Assembly (NCBI GenBank): GCA_900543035.1
Contig: UQPV01000023.1
Coordinates: forward strand, 1 to 38,563
Direction of reading: 5' to 3'
From: an uncultured Solobacterium sp.
GTDB lineage: Bacteria; Bacillota_I; Bacilli_A; Erysipelotrichales; Erysipelotrichaceae
DNA: 38,563 bases
Shown here piece by piece: positions 16,970 through 27,236 of this stretch. Position numbers and translations under genes: made by a program. Within the stretch, counting starts at the first letter, position 1; the number at the start of each line of letters is the position of its first letter. The notes beneath the pieces were generated by a model, which searched no databases, was not told the DNA's origin, and saw only the letters and a program-made list of their open reading frames with translations.

Positions 16970-18597
16970 CAAAATATATATTCGTAAGCGGAGGCGTCGT
17001 CTCCGGACTGGGCAAAGGCATCACGGCCGCCTCGCTGGGCAGGCTGCTGAAGGCGCGGGGGTTGAAGGTCGCCGCGCAGAAGCTCGACCCCTACATCAAT
17101 GTCGACCCCGGTACGATGAGTCCCTTCCAGCACGGCGAGGTCTTCGTTACCGAGGATGGGGCAGAGACCGACCTGGACCTGGGTCATTATGAACGATTCA
17201 TCGACGAAAACCTAAATCAGTTTTCCAACCTGACGACCGGCAAGGTATACTGGAACATCCTCAATAAGGAGCGCCGCGGAGAATTTCTCGGTGAAACGGT
17301 TCAGGTCATCCCGCACATCACCAATGAGATCAAGTCGTTCATCTATCAAGTCGGCAAGAAGACCGGCGCTGATGTGGTCATCACCGAGATCGGCGGCACG
17401 ACCGGCGATATCGAAAGCCAGCCGTTCCTGGAAGCGATCCGTCAGATCGGGCTTGAGCAAGATACGGATGATGTGCTTTACATCCATGTGACGCTGGTGC
17501 CTTACCTCAGCGGCAGCTTTGAGCACAAATCCAAGCCGACGCAGCATTCGGTCAAGGAACTGCAAGGCATGGGCATCCATCCCGATATCATCGTTTTGCG
17601 CTGCGACCGCGCGCTGGAGGAGTCGATCTTCAAGAAGATCGCGCTGTTCTGCAATGTCAAGGAAGACTGCGTCATCGAGAACCTGACCGTCCCTCAGCTG
17701 TATGAAGCGCCGCTCATGCTGGAAAAGCATCATTTCTCTGACATCGTCTGCCGGGAGCTGAAGCTGTCTACGCCGCAGCCAGACATGGAGGAGTGGAACG
17801 AGATGCTCGAACGCATCCACAGCTGCCGCGAACGCATCGTCATCGGCCTCGTCGGCAAGTATGTGCAGCTGCATGACGCTTATCTCTCGGTTGCCGAGGC
17901 GCTGCGTCATGCCGGCTATGCGGCCGGATGCAGCGTATCCATCGAATGGATCGATTCAGAAGAGCTCACCGAGACCAATGTCAGCGACAGGCTGCGCGGC
18001 TGCGACGGCATCCTGGTGCCCGGCGGATTCGGCGAACGCGGCTGCGAAGGCATGCTGCTGGCAGCGAGATACTGCCGCGAGAACCGCAAGCCATACCTAG
18101 GCATCTGCCTGGGCATGCAGATCGCCGTCATCGAATTTGCCCGTAATGTCTGCGGCTGGAAAGACGCCAATTCCCGCGAGTTCGATCCAGACTCCAACTA
18201 CCGCGTCATCGATTTCCTGCCCGATCAAAACGATGAGATCCACAAAGGCGGAACACTGCGCTTAGGCGCTTATCCCTGTCAGATCAAGGAAGGCAGCCGC
18301 ATGATGCAATGCTATGGCAAGCATGAGATCCACGAGCGTCACCGCCATCGCTACGAATTCAATAACGACTTCCGTGAGCAATTGGAAACGGCCGGTCTGT
18401 GCATCAGCGGCACCTCCCCGGACGGACACATCGTAGAGACCGTGGAGATCAGCGATCATCCATTCTACGTCGGCGTACAGTTCCACCCGGAATTCAAGAG
18501 CCGCCCCAACCGTCCGCACCCCTTGTTCTGCGGGCTCATCGACGCATCGATGCAGGCAGAACATGAGCAAGAAAGCGATAACGAAAAGCGAGGATGA
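16966..18597 (+). CDS. pyrG: CTP synthase (glutamine-hydrolysing)
   Basis: Converts UTP to CTP with ATP and glutamine-derived ammonia. The protein has 543 residues, the normal length. The N-terminal synthetase domain opens with the P-loop-like [12 protein letters not shown] and contains the conserved [19 protein letters not shown] region. The C-terminal class I amidotransferase has Cys381 in GICLGMQ and the His-Glu of QFHPEF. The ATG at 16966 overlaps the stop of the ANTAR gene, with GGAGG at good spacing; the open frame upstream of it is only a shadow of the ANTAR gene. Co-transcription ties pyrimidine synthesis to glutamine supply. Confidence 0.97.
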   Translation: MTKYIFVSGGVVSGLGKGITAASLGRLLKARGLKVAAQKLDPYINVDPGTMSPFQHGEVFVTEDGAETDLDLGHYERFIDENLNQFSNLTTGKVYWNILNKERRGEFLGETVQVIPHITNEIKSFIYQVGKKTGADVVITEIGGTTGDIESQPFLEAIRQIGLEQDTDDVLYIHVTLVPYLSGSFEHKSKPTQHSVKELQGMGIHPDIIVLRCDRALEESIFKKIALFCNVKEDCVIENLTVPQLYEAPLMLEKHHFSDIVCRELKLSTPQPDMEEWNEMLERIHSCRERIVIGLVGKYVQLHDAYLSVAEALRHAGYAAGCSVSIEWIDSEELTETNVSDRLRGCDGILVPGGFGERGCEGMLLAARYCRENRKPYLGICLGMQIAVIEFARNVCGWKDANSREFDPDSNYRVIDFLPDQNDEIHKGGTLRLGAYPCQIKEGSRMMQCYGKHEIHERHRHRYEFNNDFREQLETAGLCISGTSPDGHIVETVEISDHPFYVGVQFHPEFKSRPNRPHPLFCGLIDASMQAEHEQESDNEKRG

Positions 18598-18612
18598 TTC
18601 CCCGCTTTTTTT
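18584..18612 (+). terminator. Intrinsic terminator of the glnA operon
   Basis: AAAAGCG and CGCTTTT with GG/CC pairs above one A-C mismatch enclose a six-base loop and end in T7. The pyrG stop codon lies inside the loop side of the hairpin. Confidence 0.82.
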
Positions 18613-19706
18613 CAACTTTCTCTCAATACACACTTTAATGCCTCAAAAGCCGCATCTTTCTTCGCTTCCTTCTTCTTGGAAGAGGTTCTTTTTGTTTTCA
18701 GATCATAGTCAGGAATGATACAAGTGCATTCCCATATTGGACATCCTTTTGAATCATGCATCTCCTTAAAATAATATTTTGGGAGTTTAAAATAACCACG
18801 CCGTGCCAAGATTTCCAGCTGACTGATTGATTCTGACCAGTTTGGATCATCAATCTCATCTTTTATGGTAGGAAACAGATTGTGATTTTCTAAATATTTA
18901 TATGCTGCTTTACAAGCAAAGTAGCGCGCTTCGGCGTTCGATCTTCCATACCCATGGAAAGTTAAAGATAACCTATTTTCTCCCAAAGTTAAATTACACA
19001 CATGGTCCAGCTTAATAGGATTAATTACTGACGTCGCCCACTCCGGCATCCCAATCCTCTCATCAAATGGACTTGGCCTCCAATTCACAAGATAAGACTC
19101 CGGTGAAAAGTTGTATCTAGGAAATATATCATGTTCCCATAAGCACCACTGTTGCACCTCATTGACATAATTAATTTCTTCATCAGAAAAATCGTTCAAT
19201 GCATCTCCAAGCATGACCTTCACCGTATCTTCAATTCGGTTGAAGTTCCATTGCGAATCCAGTGTGACCGCGCCTACGATTGCTTCAAACAGATCTTCTT
19301 TTACCGAATCCTGTTTCCAGACCTTCTGCCGAACATCACTTCTTCCCATGATCAAAAAATTTTCCAATTCAAGATTCTCGATACATTCGGCTAGTTTTTT
19401 CCGGCAGACAAGTGATTGTTTGATCCTGGTCAGTTTGGATTCATTACAATCACAAAAAAACTCATCATAATCCTCATTAGGATCAAAATCCTCATATTCG
19501 CGCACAAATCCGCCATATGTATCCACTAGATACTTTACGACCACGATATCAAGGGCTCTGTCTCCGATAAACTCTAAGACTTCATTATCTTCCCCGCCAT
19601 TTTCCTGACTGTAAGAACGTCTGACAAATGCTTGTTGCAGCAAGTCAAGATTTTTGAATTGATAGCCGATCTGATCTTGAATGAATATAAACTCTTCTTT
19701 TTCCAT
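18612..19706 (-). CDS. RNase III with two dsRNA-binding domains
   Basis: Predicted double-strand-specific endoribonuclease. The protein has 364 residues against about 230 for ordinary bacterial RNase III. The nuclease domain (about 10-170) has the signature NEVLEFIGDRAL with Glu42, Glu45 and Asp49, and Asp138/Glu141 in EDLFEAIVGA; all catalytic acids of E. coli RNase III have counterparts. An acidic insert (about 65-90) follows the signature helix. Two regions then look like dsRNA-binding domains: about 178-275 (ending GRSNAEARYFACKAAYKYL) and about 292-361 (ending SSKKKEAKKDAAFEAL). The ATG has GGAG seven bases upstream. By eye the gene is much more AT-rich than its neighbours, which suggests transfer. 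It is unlikely to be the housekeeping rnc, since no rnc neighbours (acpP, smc, ftsY) are here. Confidence 0.85.
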   Translation of the reverse strand: MEKEEFIFIQDQIGYQFKNLDLLQQAFVRRSYSQENGGEDNEVLEFIGDRALDIVVVKYLVDTYGGFVREYEDFDPNEDYDEFFCDCNESKLTRIKQSLVCRKKLAECIENLELENFLIMGRSDVRQKVWKQDSVKEDLFEAIVGAVTLDSQWNFNRIEDTVKVMLGDALNDFSDEEINYVNEVQQWCLWEHDIFPRYNFSPESYLVNWRPSPFDERIGMPEWATSVINPIKLDHVCNLTLGENRLSLTFHGYGRSNAEARYFACKAAYKYLENHNLFPTIKDEIDDPNWSESISQLEILARRGYFKLPKYYFKEMHDSKGCPIWECTCIIPDYDLKTKRTSSKKKEAKKDAAFEALKCVLRES

Positions 19707-19745
19707 GATTTAGCTCCTTTCAACATTTCATTCGCTGAAAGGCAT

Positions 19746-19793
19746 AAAAATGTCTGATGAAAACGACCCCGAACCAGGCCACGCATCAGACAT
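19746..19793 (-). terminator. Terminator-like hairpin in the RNase III leader
   Basis: In minus-strand RNA ATGTCTGATG (19793-19784) and CATCAGACAT (19759-19750) pair perfectly (10 bp) over a 24-base loop and run into T5. It lies about 40 bases upstream of the RNase III start. It may end an upstream transcript, attenuate the gene or serve as a self-cleavage site; which one cannot be told from sequence. Confidence 0.65.
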
Positions 19794-20263
19794 GGTCAAG
19801 CAAATCTGATTCTTTGTGTTTATCTGTTTGCCAATGTCCACTTGCATAGACAAAAGCAAACCCAGAAACACAATGTCTCCTATTTCACTCTTCACGCCTT
19901 CAGCATATTCATCATATCGCAGGAAAATAACAAATTCAATGATATAGTCTAAAAAATAAATATCATGATCAAAACAATATGTAAAGATGCTTTTCCCTCC
20001 CACAAAAGCGACGGCTGAGAAACAGCTAACATTTCGGAAAGGGATGAATAAGCAAATCAAAGAAGTAGCACCACGTTATACAAAAGCCAGTCAGAAGATA
20101 CGGAAAAAGCTGTGCCGGGCGAGAAATAAGGAGACCAAGTCACGTCATAATGTGACACAAATGAAGGAAATATACTGTCCTGCTTACTGCAACGCCCTAC
20201 GATACCTTATTGAAAACTCTTCATTTTCAGCAGATATTTTACAAGTGCTAGTCATACGCTGAA
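19794..20263. other. AT-rich stretch with no firm gene; possible transposase remnant
   Basis: No gene here is certain. On the plus strand, from 20044, an open frame reads MNKQIKEVAPRYTKASQKIR, which resembles the opening of DDE transposases of integrase-like insertion sequences, but it loses resemblance soon and stops at 20262. On the minus strand an open frame (19728-20060) runs through the hairpin at 19746-19793, which argues against it being an intact gene. No clear promoter for RNase III was found. Decayed mobile DNA is the best reading. Confidence 0.3.
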
Positions 20264-20295
20264 AGCCCCGCATGATCAACGGATCATACGGGGCT
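20264..20295 (-). terminator. 3' hairpin of the beta-galactosidase transcript
   Basis: Arms AGCCCCG and CGGGGCT plus ATGATC/GATCAT enclose a four-base loop. In minus-strand RNA the one odd position is a U-G wobble, giving 14 continuous pairs; in plus-strand RNA it is a C-A mismatch. This orientation fits the upstream beta-galactosidase gene, though only three T follow. Confidence 0.6.
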
Positions 20296-20371
20296 GAAAT
20301 GTAGTGTTGGTACTTAGAAATAAACTGTCGGAAATTAATCCTTGGGGACCATTTCAGATTCTTGGCTTCAT

Positions 20372-23300
20372 TTACCTTGTGCTTCGCTTCCTGATGCAGA
20401 GAAGCACAGCCGCGCAAGTCAGGAGGAGTCCGATCCATCCCAGATGATCTGCGCTTGCGGCAGTATCACTTTCTGCACTGAGCGAAGATTCCGCTTGTTC
20501 ATCTCTTGCTGGATCCGTCAGCGGCTTTCCGCTTTCTGTATCTGACTGCGGTCTTGCTTCCAGGCGAGAGACAGCACGGTTCAACGATGCCATAATGGTA
20601 TCCACGTCTTCCTGCGTCACTTCCGAATCATTCAGCACTTCCTGTGCTTGATCCAGCAGGCTGCGAACTCGTCTTGCACTGTCGGCCGTATACAGATCCA
20701 GGTTGAGCAAGGCGGCATTGTGTACAGCTGCGGTAAGCGCCTCCTTATCCGCAAGTGTTCTCGCGCACAGGCGTGCTTCACGCAAGCTCTTTGTCGCTTC
20801 ATCGAGCTCTGCCTGTGTCGTGGCGTTCTCCAGCGCTGCTTTCGCTGCATCCAGCTTCTCCTGCAGTCCTTCCACCGTGGAAGGCACATAATTACCGATG
20901 TTTTCAGCCATTGCGCTGACAAGCTCGATCTCATATTCAAGCGCACGTGTATCCAGTTTTCTGCTGTCCAGTCCGGCAATCGCATTGCTCAGATTCGTGA
21001 TGGCCTCGCTCACTTCTGCAGTCGTCGCATCATCATTGTCTGCCACGGCTTGTGCAGATTCGATCGCTGCCTGCAGTGCTTCCAGGCTTTCTGCCGTGTA
21101 GTCACCATCGAGGTAACCGTTTGCGGCTTCGATCAATGCGTTCAGCTCTGCCTTGGAGACGATCTCCCACAGCTCCTGCGCCGCCTTGGTCATCGCTCTG
21201 TTCGCTGCCTTCAGCTCATCTGCGGTTGCTTCAGGGTTATCAACCAGTATCTGTGCGGCTTGGACAGCGTCTCTCAGCGCCTGCACCTTGCCTGGACGGA
21301 GTCCTTCTACATCGTTCAGGATATGTTCATTGATGAAGGTGATCGCAGCTTCCAGATCTTGGCGCAGGGCCGCTTCGCTCGCGCCGGTATTCAGTGCCTG
21401 CATTGCTTCGCTCAAGTCAAGCAGGGCAATGACGACTTCCGTGGAAGTCGGGGCTTCCTTAGCCAATACGGCCTGTGCAGCGTCGATCGCTGCGTTCAGC
21501 GCTTCATCATCAGAATCCAGCGCAATGGCCTTGTCGATCATGTCCTTCAGTGCCTGGATCGCCGCATCGCTCGATGCAGGATCATCTGCGCGCTCCAGTT
21601 CATCGATGGCCTGCTGCAGCTGTGCTGCGGCCTGATTGACCATCTCCTGATCTGCCTGTTCATTCGCATAAACAGCATTGGCTGCGTCCAATGCGCCTTG
21701 CATGTGATTCCAGCTTTCTGCCGTATATTCCTCTTCATTCAATGCTTCTGCCTGTTCGATCAATGCATTCAGCGCACTCTTGTCTGCGCCTGATGAAGGC
21801 ATGTTCAGCGTATAGGTGAACTCCTGTCCGCGCACATCGATGACGACCACATGATCGCCAGCGCTGACCATCTCTGATGCGGATCTTACGTTGCCCTGTT
21901 CATCGCGGATCTCTACCGTACAATTGCCGCGCGGCTGCAACATGGCTGTCAGTTCGGCCACGCTGACTTCCTGTTCATCCAGCTGCACGCTCGCGCTGCT
22001 CTCTTCAACGATGCTTCCTTTCAGCCGCCATCCATAAACCTCCAGTTCCTTCACGACAGCCGGGATATATGCCTGCGTCAGGCTAGTGCCTGTTACGATG
22101 ATCGTCATATCCTTGATCTGAGCGCTCTTGCCATCTACCCAATGCTCCGTATGATCCTGCGTGGTGTTGTCACGCGCATCCAGATCATAACCGCCGGCGA
22201 TGCCGACCGGGTTCAGCGCATGCAGCTCATATTGATAAGAACGCTTGGACGCTGAATTGAACCAGTCGATGCTGACGCCGGTGAGGTAATACCAGTCATC
22301 GGTATCGGCCTCGTCTGTCAGCTGGATCTGCACGGAAGCTGGATAGTAGCTCTGTGTGCGGGCTGCATTCATAACGCCGCTCCATCTCGTATCGACGCTG
22401 CCATCATTGATGTTTTCTGCCACATGGCCCATGGCGGCATCTTCATTGGCGACGATCTGTCCGTCTACGGTCTCTGATGTATTGAGTGCATGCACGCGCA
22501 TTCCCTGGGAAATCGGTGTTTCCGCATTATCCGCAAAGGACAGCGCATACACATCTTCACTTTCTCCATGCAGCGCGCTGATGATCAGCTGTGCGCCTTC
22601 ATACAGCACATCTTCTTCCTCAAGCGTTTTTCCATCAGCCTGGATCTTCACGCTGCCGTTGCCATCCAGCTGCAGCGCATCGAGGAACTCAGAAACGCGC
22701 ATGCCCAGCGGGATATCGGAGATCACGTGCTCTTCCACATCGACATCGAAATCATCAGATGCGATATGATAACCTTCTACGGCCATCTCCCATACGCTTG
22801 GCGCATGATAAGAGGTATTCGTGCTGCGGTCTTCTACGACAAGCAGGATATAGCGTCCCTGTGCCTGCAGATCGCGCTGTACACGGCTCTCCTGAGCAGT
22901 GAAGTTATCGCTGCCATCCACGATCAGATACTGTTCATCGATGTTCTCCTGCTGCAGGACATCAAGATCGTCTGCCGCATAGATGCGATAAGAATAATAG
23001 CGGTTGGCATTGTCTTCATTGAATGGCGTGCTGCCATTGTAGAAAGTCAGATCGAAATGATTCAGCTGATAGCTGTCCCCCAGATCGATGCATACCTTTG
23101 CTGGGAAGATGGCGTACATATGCGAAGCATCCATGGCGCCGCTCCAGCGCGTCGTCATCTTACCGTCATTGATATAATAAGCCGGCGCATAGTTTTTGCC
23201 ATGATCGGCCTCGGTCTCCCCTTCCAGCACATCTTCATTTGGCTTGGTGACCCCATCTTTGTCAACAGCGTCAAATGCGGTCACTTCACGTCCCTGAGAG

Positions 23301-26300
23301 ACCGGCGTGTCATATAATCCGCTCTTTTCCAGCGTGTACTCAGCCTGTGCCTCATTGGCACGCACACAGACACGCATCTCTGGATCTGCTAACGCATCGC
23401 CGCTTACTTCATTGCCTTCCGCATCAACGACGAAGATATCATCATAATTGCCTTCGGCATACAGCGCGGCAAGCAGCTCATCCGCGCTCATGCCGCTCCA
23501 GCCGCGCACCGAGGTACTGTCCACATACAAGGTATCGCTGTCCAGCCGGAAGCCATGTACTTCTGCCTCACGGATATACATGGTCGCTGCGGAAGTCGTC
23601 GCGGAAAGACCTTCGATGCGTACATAACGCGCCAGCACCGGGTCAAAGCTGCGGTTGGACCATGCGGTGCCCTGCGCCTGACTGCTGCTCTGTGTCGGTC
23701 CGACGACCGTCGTCCAATGCTCCTGATCAAGACTGACCGAAATGGAGTAATTAAATGTCCGATGCACCTGATCATGATCCCACCAGAGGATGTTGGTGTC
23801 ATACACATAGTATTCATCCTGCAGGTCGATCACGGCATGCTGCGGTGATTCATTGGCCAGGGTGACATTGGAATTCCAAGCCGTATCGATATCGCCGTCG
23901 ACCATATTTGCGATCGGCTGACTGCTGCCCGGATTGTCCGCGCTGACCGGTTTATGCTGAGAGATCGGCTGTGCGATCACCTGATACCAGACAGTATGGC
24001 TGCCATCCTCGCTGACGGCCTTCACCCACATGCCCTGCGCGATGACATCGTGTTCGCCAAGCTGCACGCTCTTGTCTTCTGTCCATACCGTGATGACGGA
24101 GCCTTGATCGCTGGACACATTGTCCATGAACTCTGCCACATCTGTTCCGCCCGGAATGCCGGATACGGTGCTGTTGTCATCGCTGACATAGCTGAAATTG
24201 TACACATCTGAGGTCACGCTCACCGTGTCATACAGGCTGCGGTTCCAGGTCACCTCATCCGTATACGTCTTGCCGTCTTTCGTTCCGATGGCGATGACGT
24301 GATTATCGCCATGCTGCAGCTGGATCTCCCAGGTAAACTTATGCAGCTCCACATCTTCCGCGTTCAGCACGCCCTGAGATTCTCCGTTGACGATCAGTTC
24401 CACGCTGTCCATGTTGGCATAGATCTTCGCCGTGATGTTATCCTGATAGCGATCCTCAAACCGTTTGGAATTGATGTGCAGCGTCGGTTCATCGGACCAG
24501 TTGGCCTGATAGAAATAATACACATCTTTCTTCAGCGTGCGGTCATATGACACCATGCCTTTGTTGTTGATGCCGGTGCGGCCTGCTTCGCTGCGGCTGT
24601 CAGAACCAAACTCGAACATGTTCCAGACAAAGGTGCCCCACAGCCATGGCCGCTCTTCGATCGCTTCATAATAGATCTCATGCCACTGCGCCTGGAATTC
24701 TTCGCTCTGATAAGCGTCAAACCCTGTGCCGACGCGATAGCCCGGATCCTCTTCATGATAGTCCACGTTAGAGCCTACGCCATATTCGCTCATGCCGATC
24801 TTGCCGCTGATGGGCACGGTGATCGTCTCTCCTGTGCTCTCATCCGTCACATCGATCGACTCATGGGTCTCGGTATATTCCTTGACCTGATCGAGCCATG
24901 TGCCGAAATAGCGCACATCCTGTGCTTCATACAAGCCAAAATATTTATTCCATGCGCTGACATCGGACTGCCAGCTCAATGCCGCGCTCTGGCTCTGGGC
25001 CGTGGCCACCGTGACCAGCCGGGAATCATCCAGCGCATGGGCCAGGTCATACAGATCGCGCAGCAGCGTATTGATGCGTCCGCCGTTGTTCGGCCACTGC
25101 TCATTGTGCATGCCCCAAACGACGATGGAAGGATGTGAGATATTTTGTTTGATCAGCTCTTCCAGGTTGTTCTTCGTGCTTTCCCGGAAATGATTGCTGT
25201 CCGTCATGCCGTTGACCAGCGGGATCTCGGCCCATGCACAGATGCCATAGATATCGGCCAGCTCATACGCATATTCATCATGTTGATAATGCGCGAACCG
25301 CACGGCGTTGGCGCCGATCGCATCGATCATGGCCATATCTTCTTCTTGGTCTTTCTTCGTGACGGCATATCCCTTTTCTGCACGGTCCTGATGCTTGTTC
25401 ACGCCGCGCAGCGGATAAGAGCGGCCGTTCAGGAAGAAGCCCTCATCTTCATCCACGTAATAGAACCGGAAACCGATCTTCTTCTAGACGACATCCTTGA
25501 TGCTGCCTTCCGCGTCATAGAGATACACTTTTACATTATAGAGATATGGGTCGTCGACACCGTCCCATAAATGCGGATCGGCTACGCTCAATGTCTGATT
25601 GATCGAAACGACATCCTCGCTGCCTTCGATGCGCACGCGCTCACCAGCGCTGACTTCGTTCCACTGATCATCATAGACAAACGCCTGCAGATAAGCAGTG
25701 TCATCGGCATTCAGCACGACGCCCGCATCGATATTGATCTTTCCGCCATCCGCAAACACTTCCTCAGGCGTCGATGTCCTGGTCACATCAGAGATGCCTG
25801 TCTGAGAGATCAGGACGCCTTCGCTGCCATGATCGTTCAGATTAAAATGCGTGTCATCGACCGCGATCAGGTTCACATCTCGGTACAGGCCACCAAAGAC
25901 CGTAAAGTCGCCGGACAGCGGCATCAGTGAATTGACCCGGTTATCCACGCACAGCGCGATCTGATTCACGCCGTCATTCACATAGGCGCTGATGTCAAAG
26001 CGGAAGGTCGACCATCCGCCTTCATGGGTGCCGACATATTCCCCGTTCACATACACATCGGTGATCTTGCAGGCACCCTGGACCTCCAGATACAGGTCTT
26101 TGTCCTGATAGCGCGCGTCCGAAAGATCGATATCGGTGATGTACCATCCTTTCCCTCTGATGTAGTCGTTTCCGCCGTCTGCGCCGTCCTCGCTGTTCCA
26201 GCAGTGCGGCACTTGCACATGATCCCAGCTGTCATCTACAGCAGGCACCGTGTGTTCACCCGGCACAGTGCTCATGTCCTGTTCCAAACGGAACCGCCAA

Positions 26301-26719
26301 TCGCTTTCATTGATGTTCACTTCTTCATGCGCGCTTTCCTCATAAAGCGGCGCGATGACCTGCACGCTGAAGCTCTCCTGTTCGACCTTGCCATTCATCA
26401 TGGCCGTCACCGTGACTGTACAGGTTCCTTCGCTGATGCCCTGGATCTGCAAGGCATTGCCCTCAAGGCTGATCCTCGCGATGGACTCATCATCACAGTG
26501 CGCTGAAAGCTCCACGCCCTCCTCTGGATAAGTGCTGATGAAGACATACGTCTCCTCTCCGCGCTCCAGATTCTTCACATCGCGCAGAGAGCTGATCGAA
26601 ATGTCGCTGACGATCTGCGTCTCGCTCGCAGCATGCACTTGAGCCGGCAGCGCAACACTGCTCAGCGCCAGCATGCATGCCATGGATGCCTGAACCAGCA
26701 TCCGCAATCGCTTCTTCAC
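20372..26719 (-). pseudogene. Giant secreted GH2 beta-galactosidase with FIVAR repeats, interrupted by one in-frame TAG
   Basis: Predicted extracellular galactosidase acting on host or diet glycans. The reading frame of 2115 codons is intact except for TAG at codon 412 (25486-25484). Order: signal peptide (1-31, cut after VHA); Ig-like domain; GH2 sugar-binding and Ig domains (to about 410); GH2 barrel with acid/base Glu540 in GMHNE and nucleophile Glu645 in MSEYG; about three F5/8-type carbohydrate-binding modules with linker repeats; six FIVAR helical repeats; C-terminal hydrophobic segment and basic tail KRSTR without a visible LPXTG. The GTG at 26719 is preferred: AAGGGAGGG lies seven bases upstream. 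The TAG falls just before KKIGFR, where Glu or Gln would be expected, so it looks like a recent point mutation. Without read-through the product is a 411-residue secreted fragment without active site; no ribosome site precedes the second half. Confidence 0.85.
20555..21788 (-). repeat. Six FIVAR-type helical repeats in the GH2 protein
   Basis: Six diverged units of about 65-70 residues, each with the pattern L..LI..A..L....YT..S...L..A...A..V...... followed by a second helix (for example YTAESWNHMQGALDAANAVY and YTAESLEALQAAIESAQAVA). FIVAR domains occur in cell-surface proteins and often bind polymers or act as stalks. Confidence 0.8.
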
Positions 26720-26765
26720 TAGATTTCCCTCCCTTTGCTGAATCAACAGCATATCCTATATCTTT

Positions 26766-26771
26766 ATTATA
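26766..26771 (-). promoter_or_regulatory. -10 box of the GH2 gene promoter
   Basis: A perfect TATAAT on the minus strand, about 45 bases before the GTG start. The upstream side has a run of eight C and a weak TTTTAC/TTTACA box at 15-16 bases, so the -35 is poor and an activator may be needed. Confidence 0.55.
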
Positions 26772-27144
26772 AGGGGGGGGAAATATTGTAAAATTTTGCA
26801 CTTTGTTGTAATTTTGTGACCTTTCATCATGAAGAACGAAGAGCCTTCGCTCTCCGCCAGAAAACCGAGTCCCCGTTCCATCAGCGCTGAGAATAGGTCA
26901 ATCAAATGTCAGTGCTTGATCAAAATAAACTGGAATTTGTACTGTTTCTCATTATCGTTTGAGATGGATGCTCACAATGATTCTGGATCCATACTGACGA
27001 TCCGACATTCCTGCTTGATCAATGCGTGAACTGTCTCGGTACATATGTGATCTCATGGATCCCTTTCTGCGAATAACTAAATTTCCTCTTCACTCATGAA
27101 TCTTTCCATTTTATCTGTTATTTTTACGAAAATTTATATTTTAG
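26772..27144. other. Intergenic stretch without a gene
   Basis: I see no supported gene. Open frames here are short and lack ribosome sites. TGCTTGATCAA occurs twice, near 26912 and 27012, which may be chance or a binding site. The stretch separates the divergent GH2 and AAA ATPase genes. Confidence 0.5.
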
Positions 27145-27156
27145 CGGTTATAACCG
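27145..27156. promoter_or_regulatory. Perfect palindrome upstream of the AAA ATPase gene
   Basis: CGGTTATAACCG is a 12-base perfect palindrome 80 bases before the ATG. It contains a TTATAA that could be a -10 box, so a protein bound here would block transcription. Operator function is inferred. Confidence 0.4.
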
Positions 27157-27236
27157 TCAAAAATTGTTTTCGTCGCTTGATGAGCCATCATATCCGCGAT
27201 ATCATAAAAACAACATCGGAAAGGAGGCAGATCAAT

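Noticed and set aside
19728..20060. 110-codon minus-strand frame upstream of RNase III
   Set aside because: It runs through a perfect terminator-like hairpin, has no good ribosome site and no recognisable family.
26773..26780. Run of eight G as a phase-variation tract for the GH2 promoter
   Set aside because: It could affect promoter spacing if its length varied, but one sequence gives no evidence of variation, and it is in non-coding DNA.
26829..27029. 66-codon plus-strand frame in the gap before the ATPase gene
   Set aside because: No ribosome-binding site, unusual composition and no recognisable motif.
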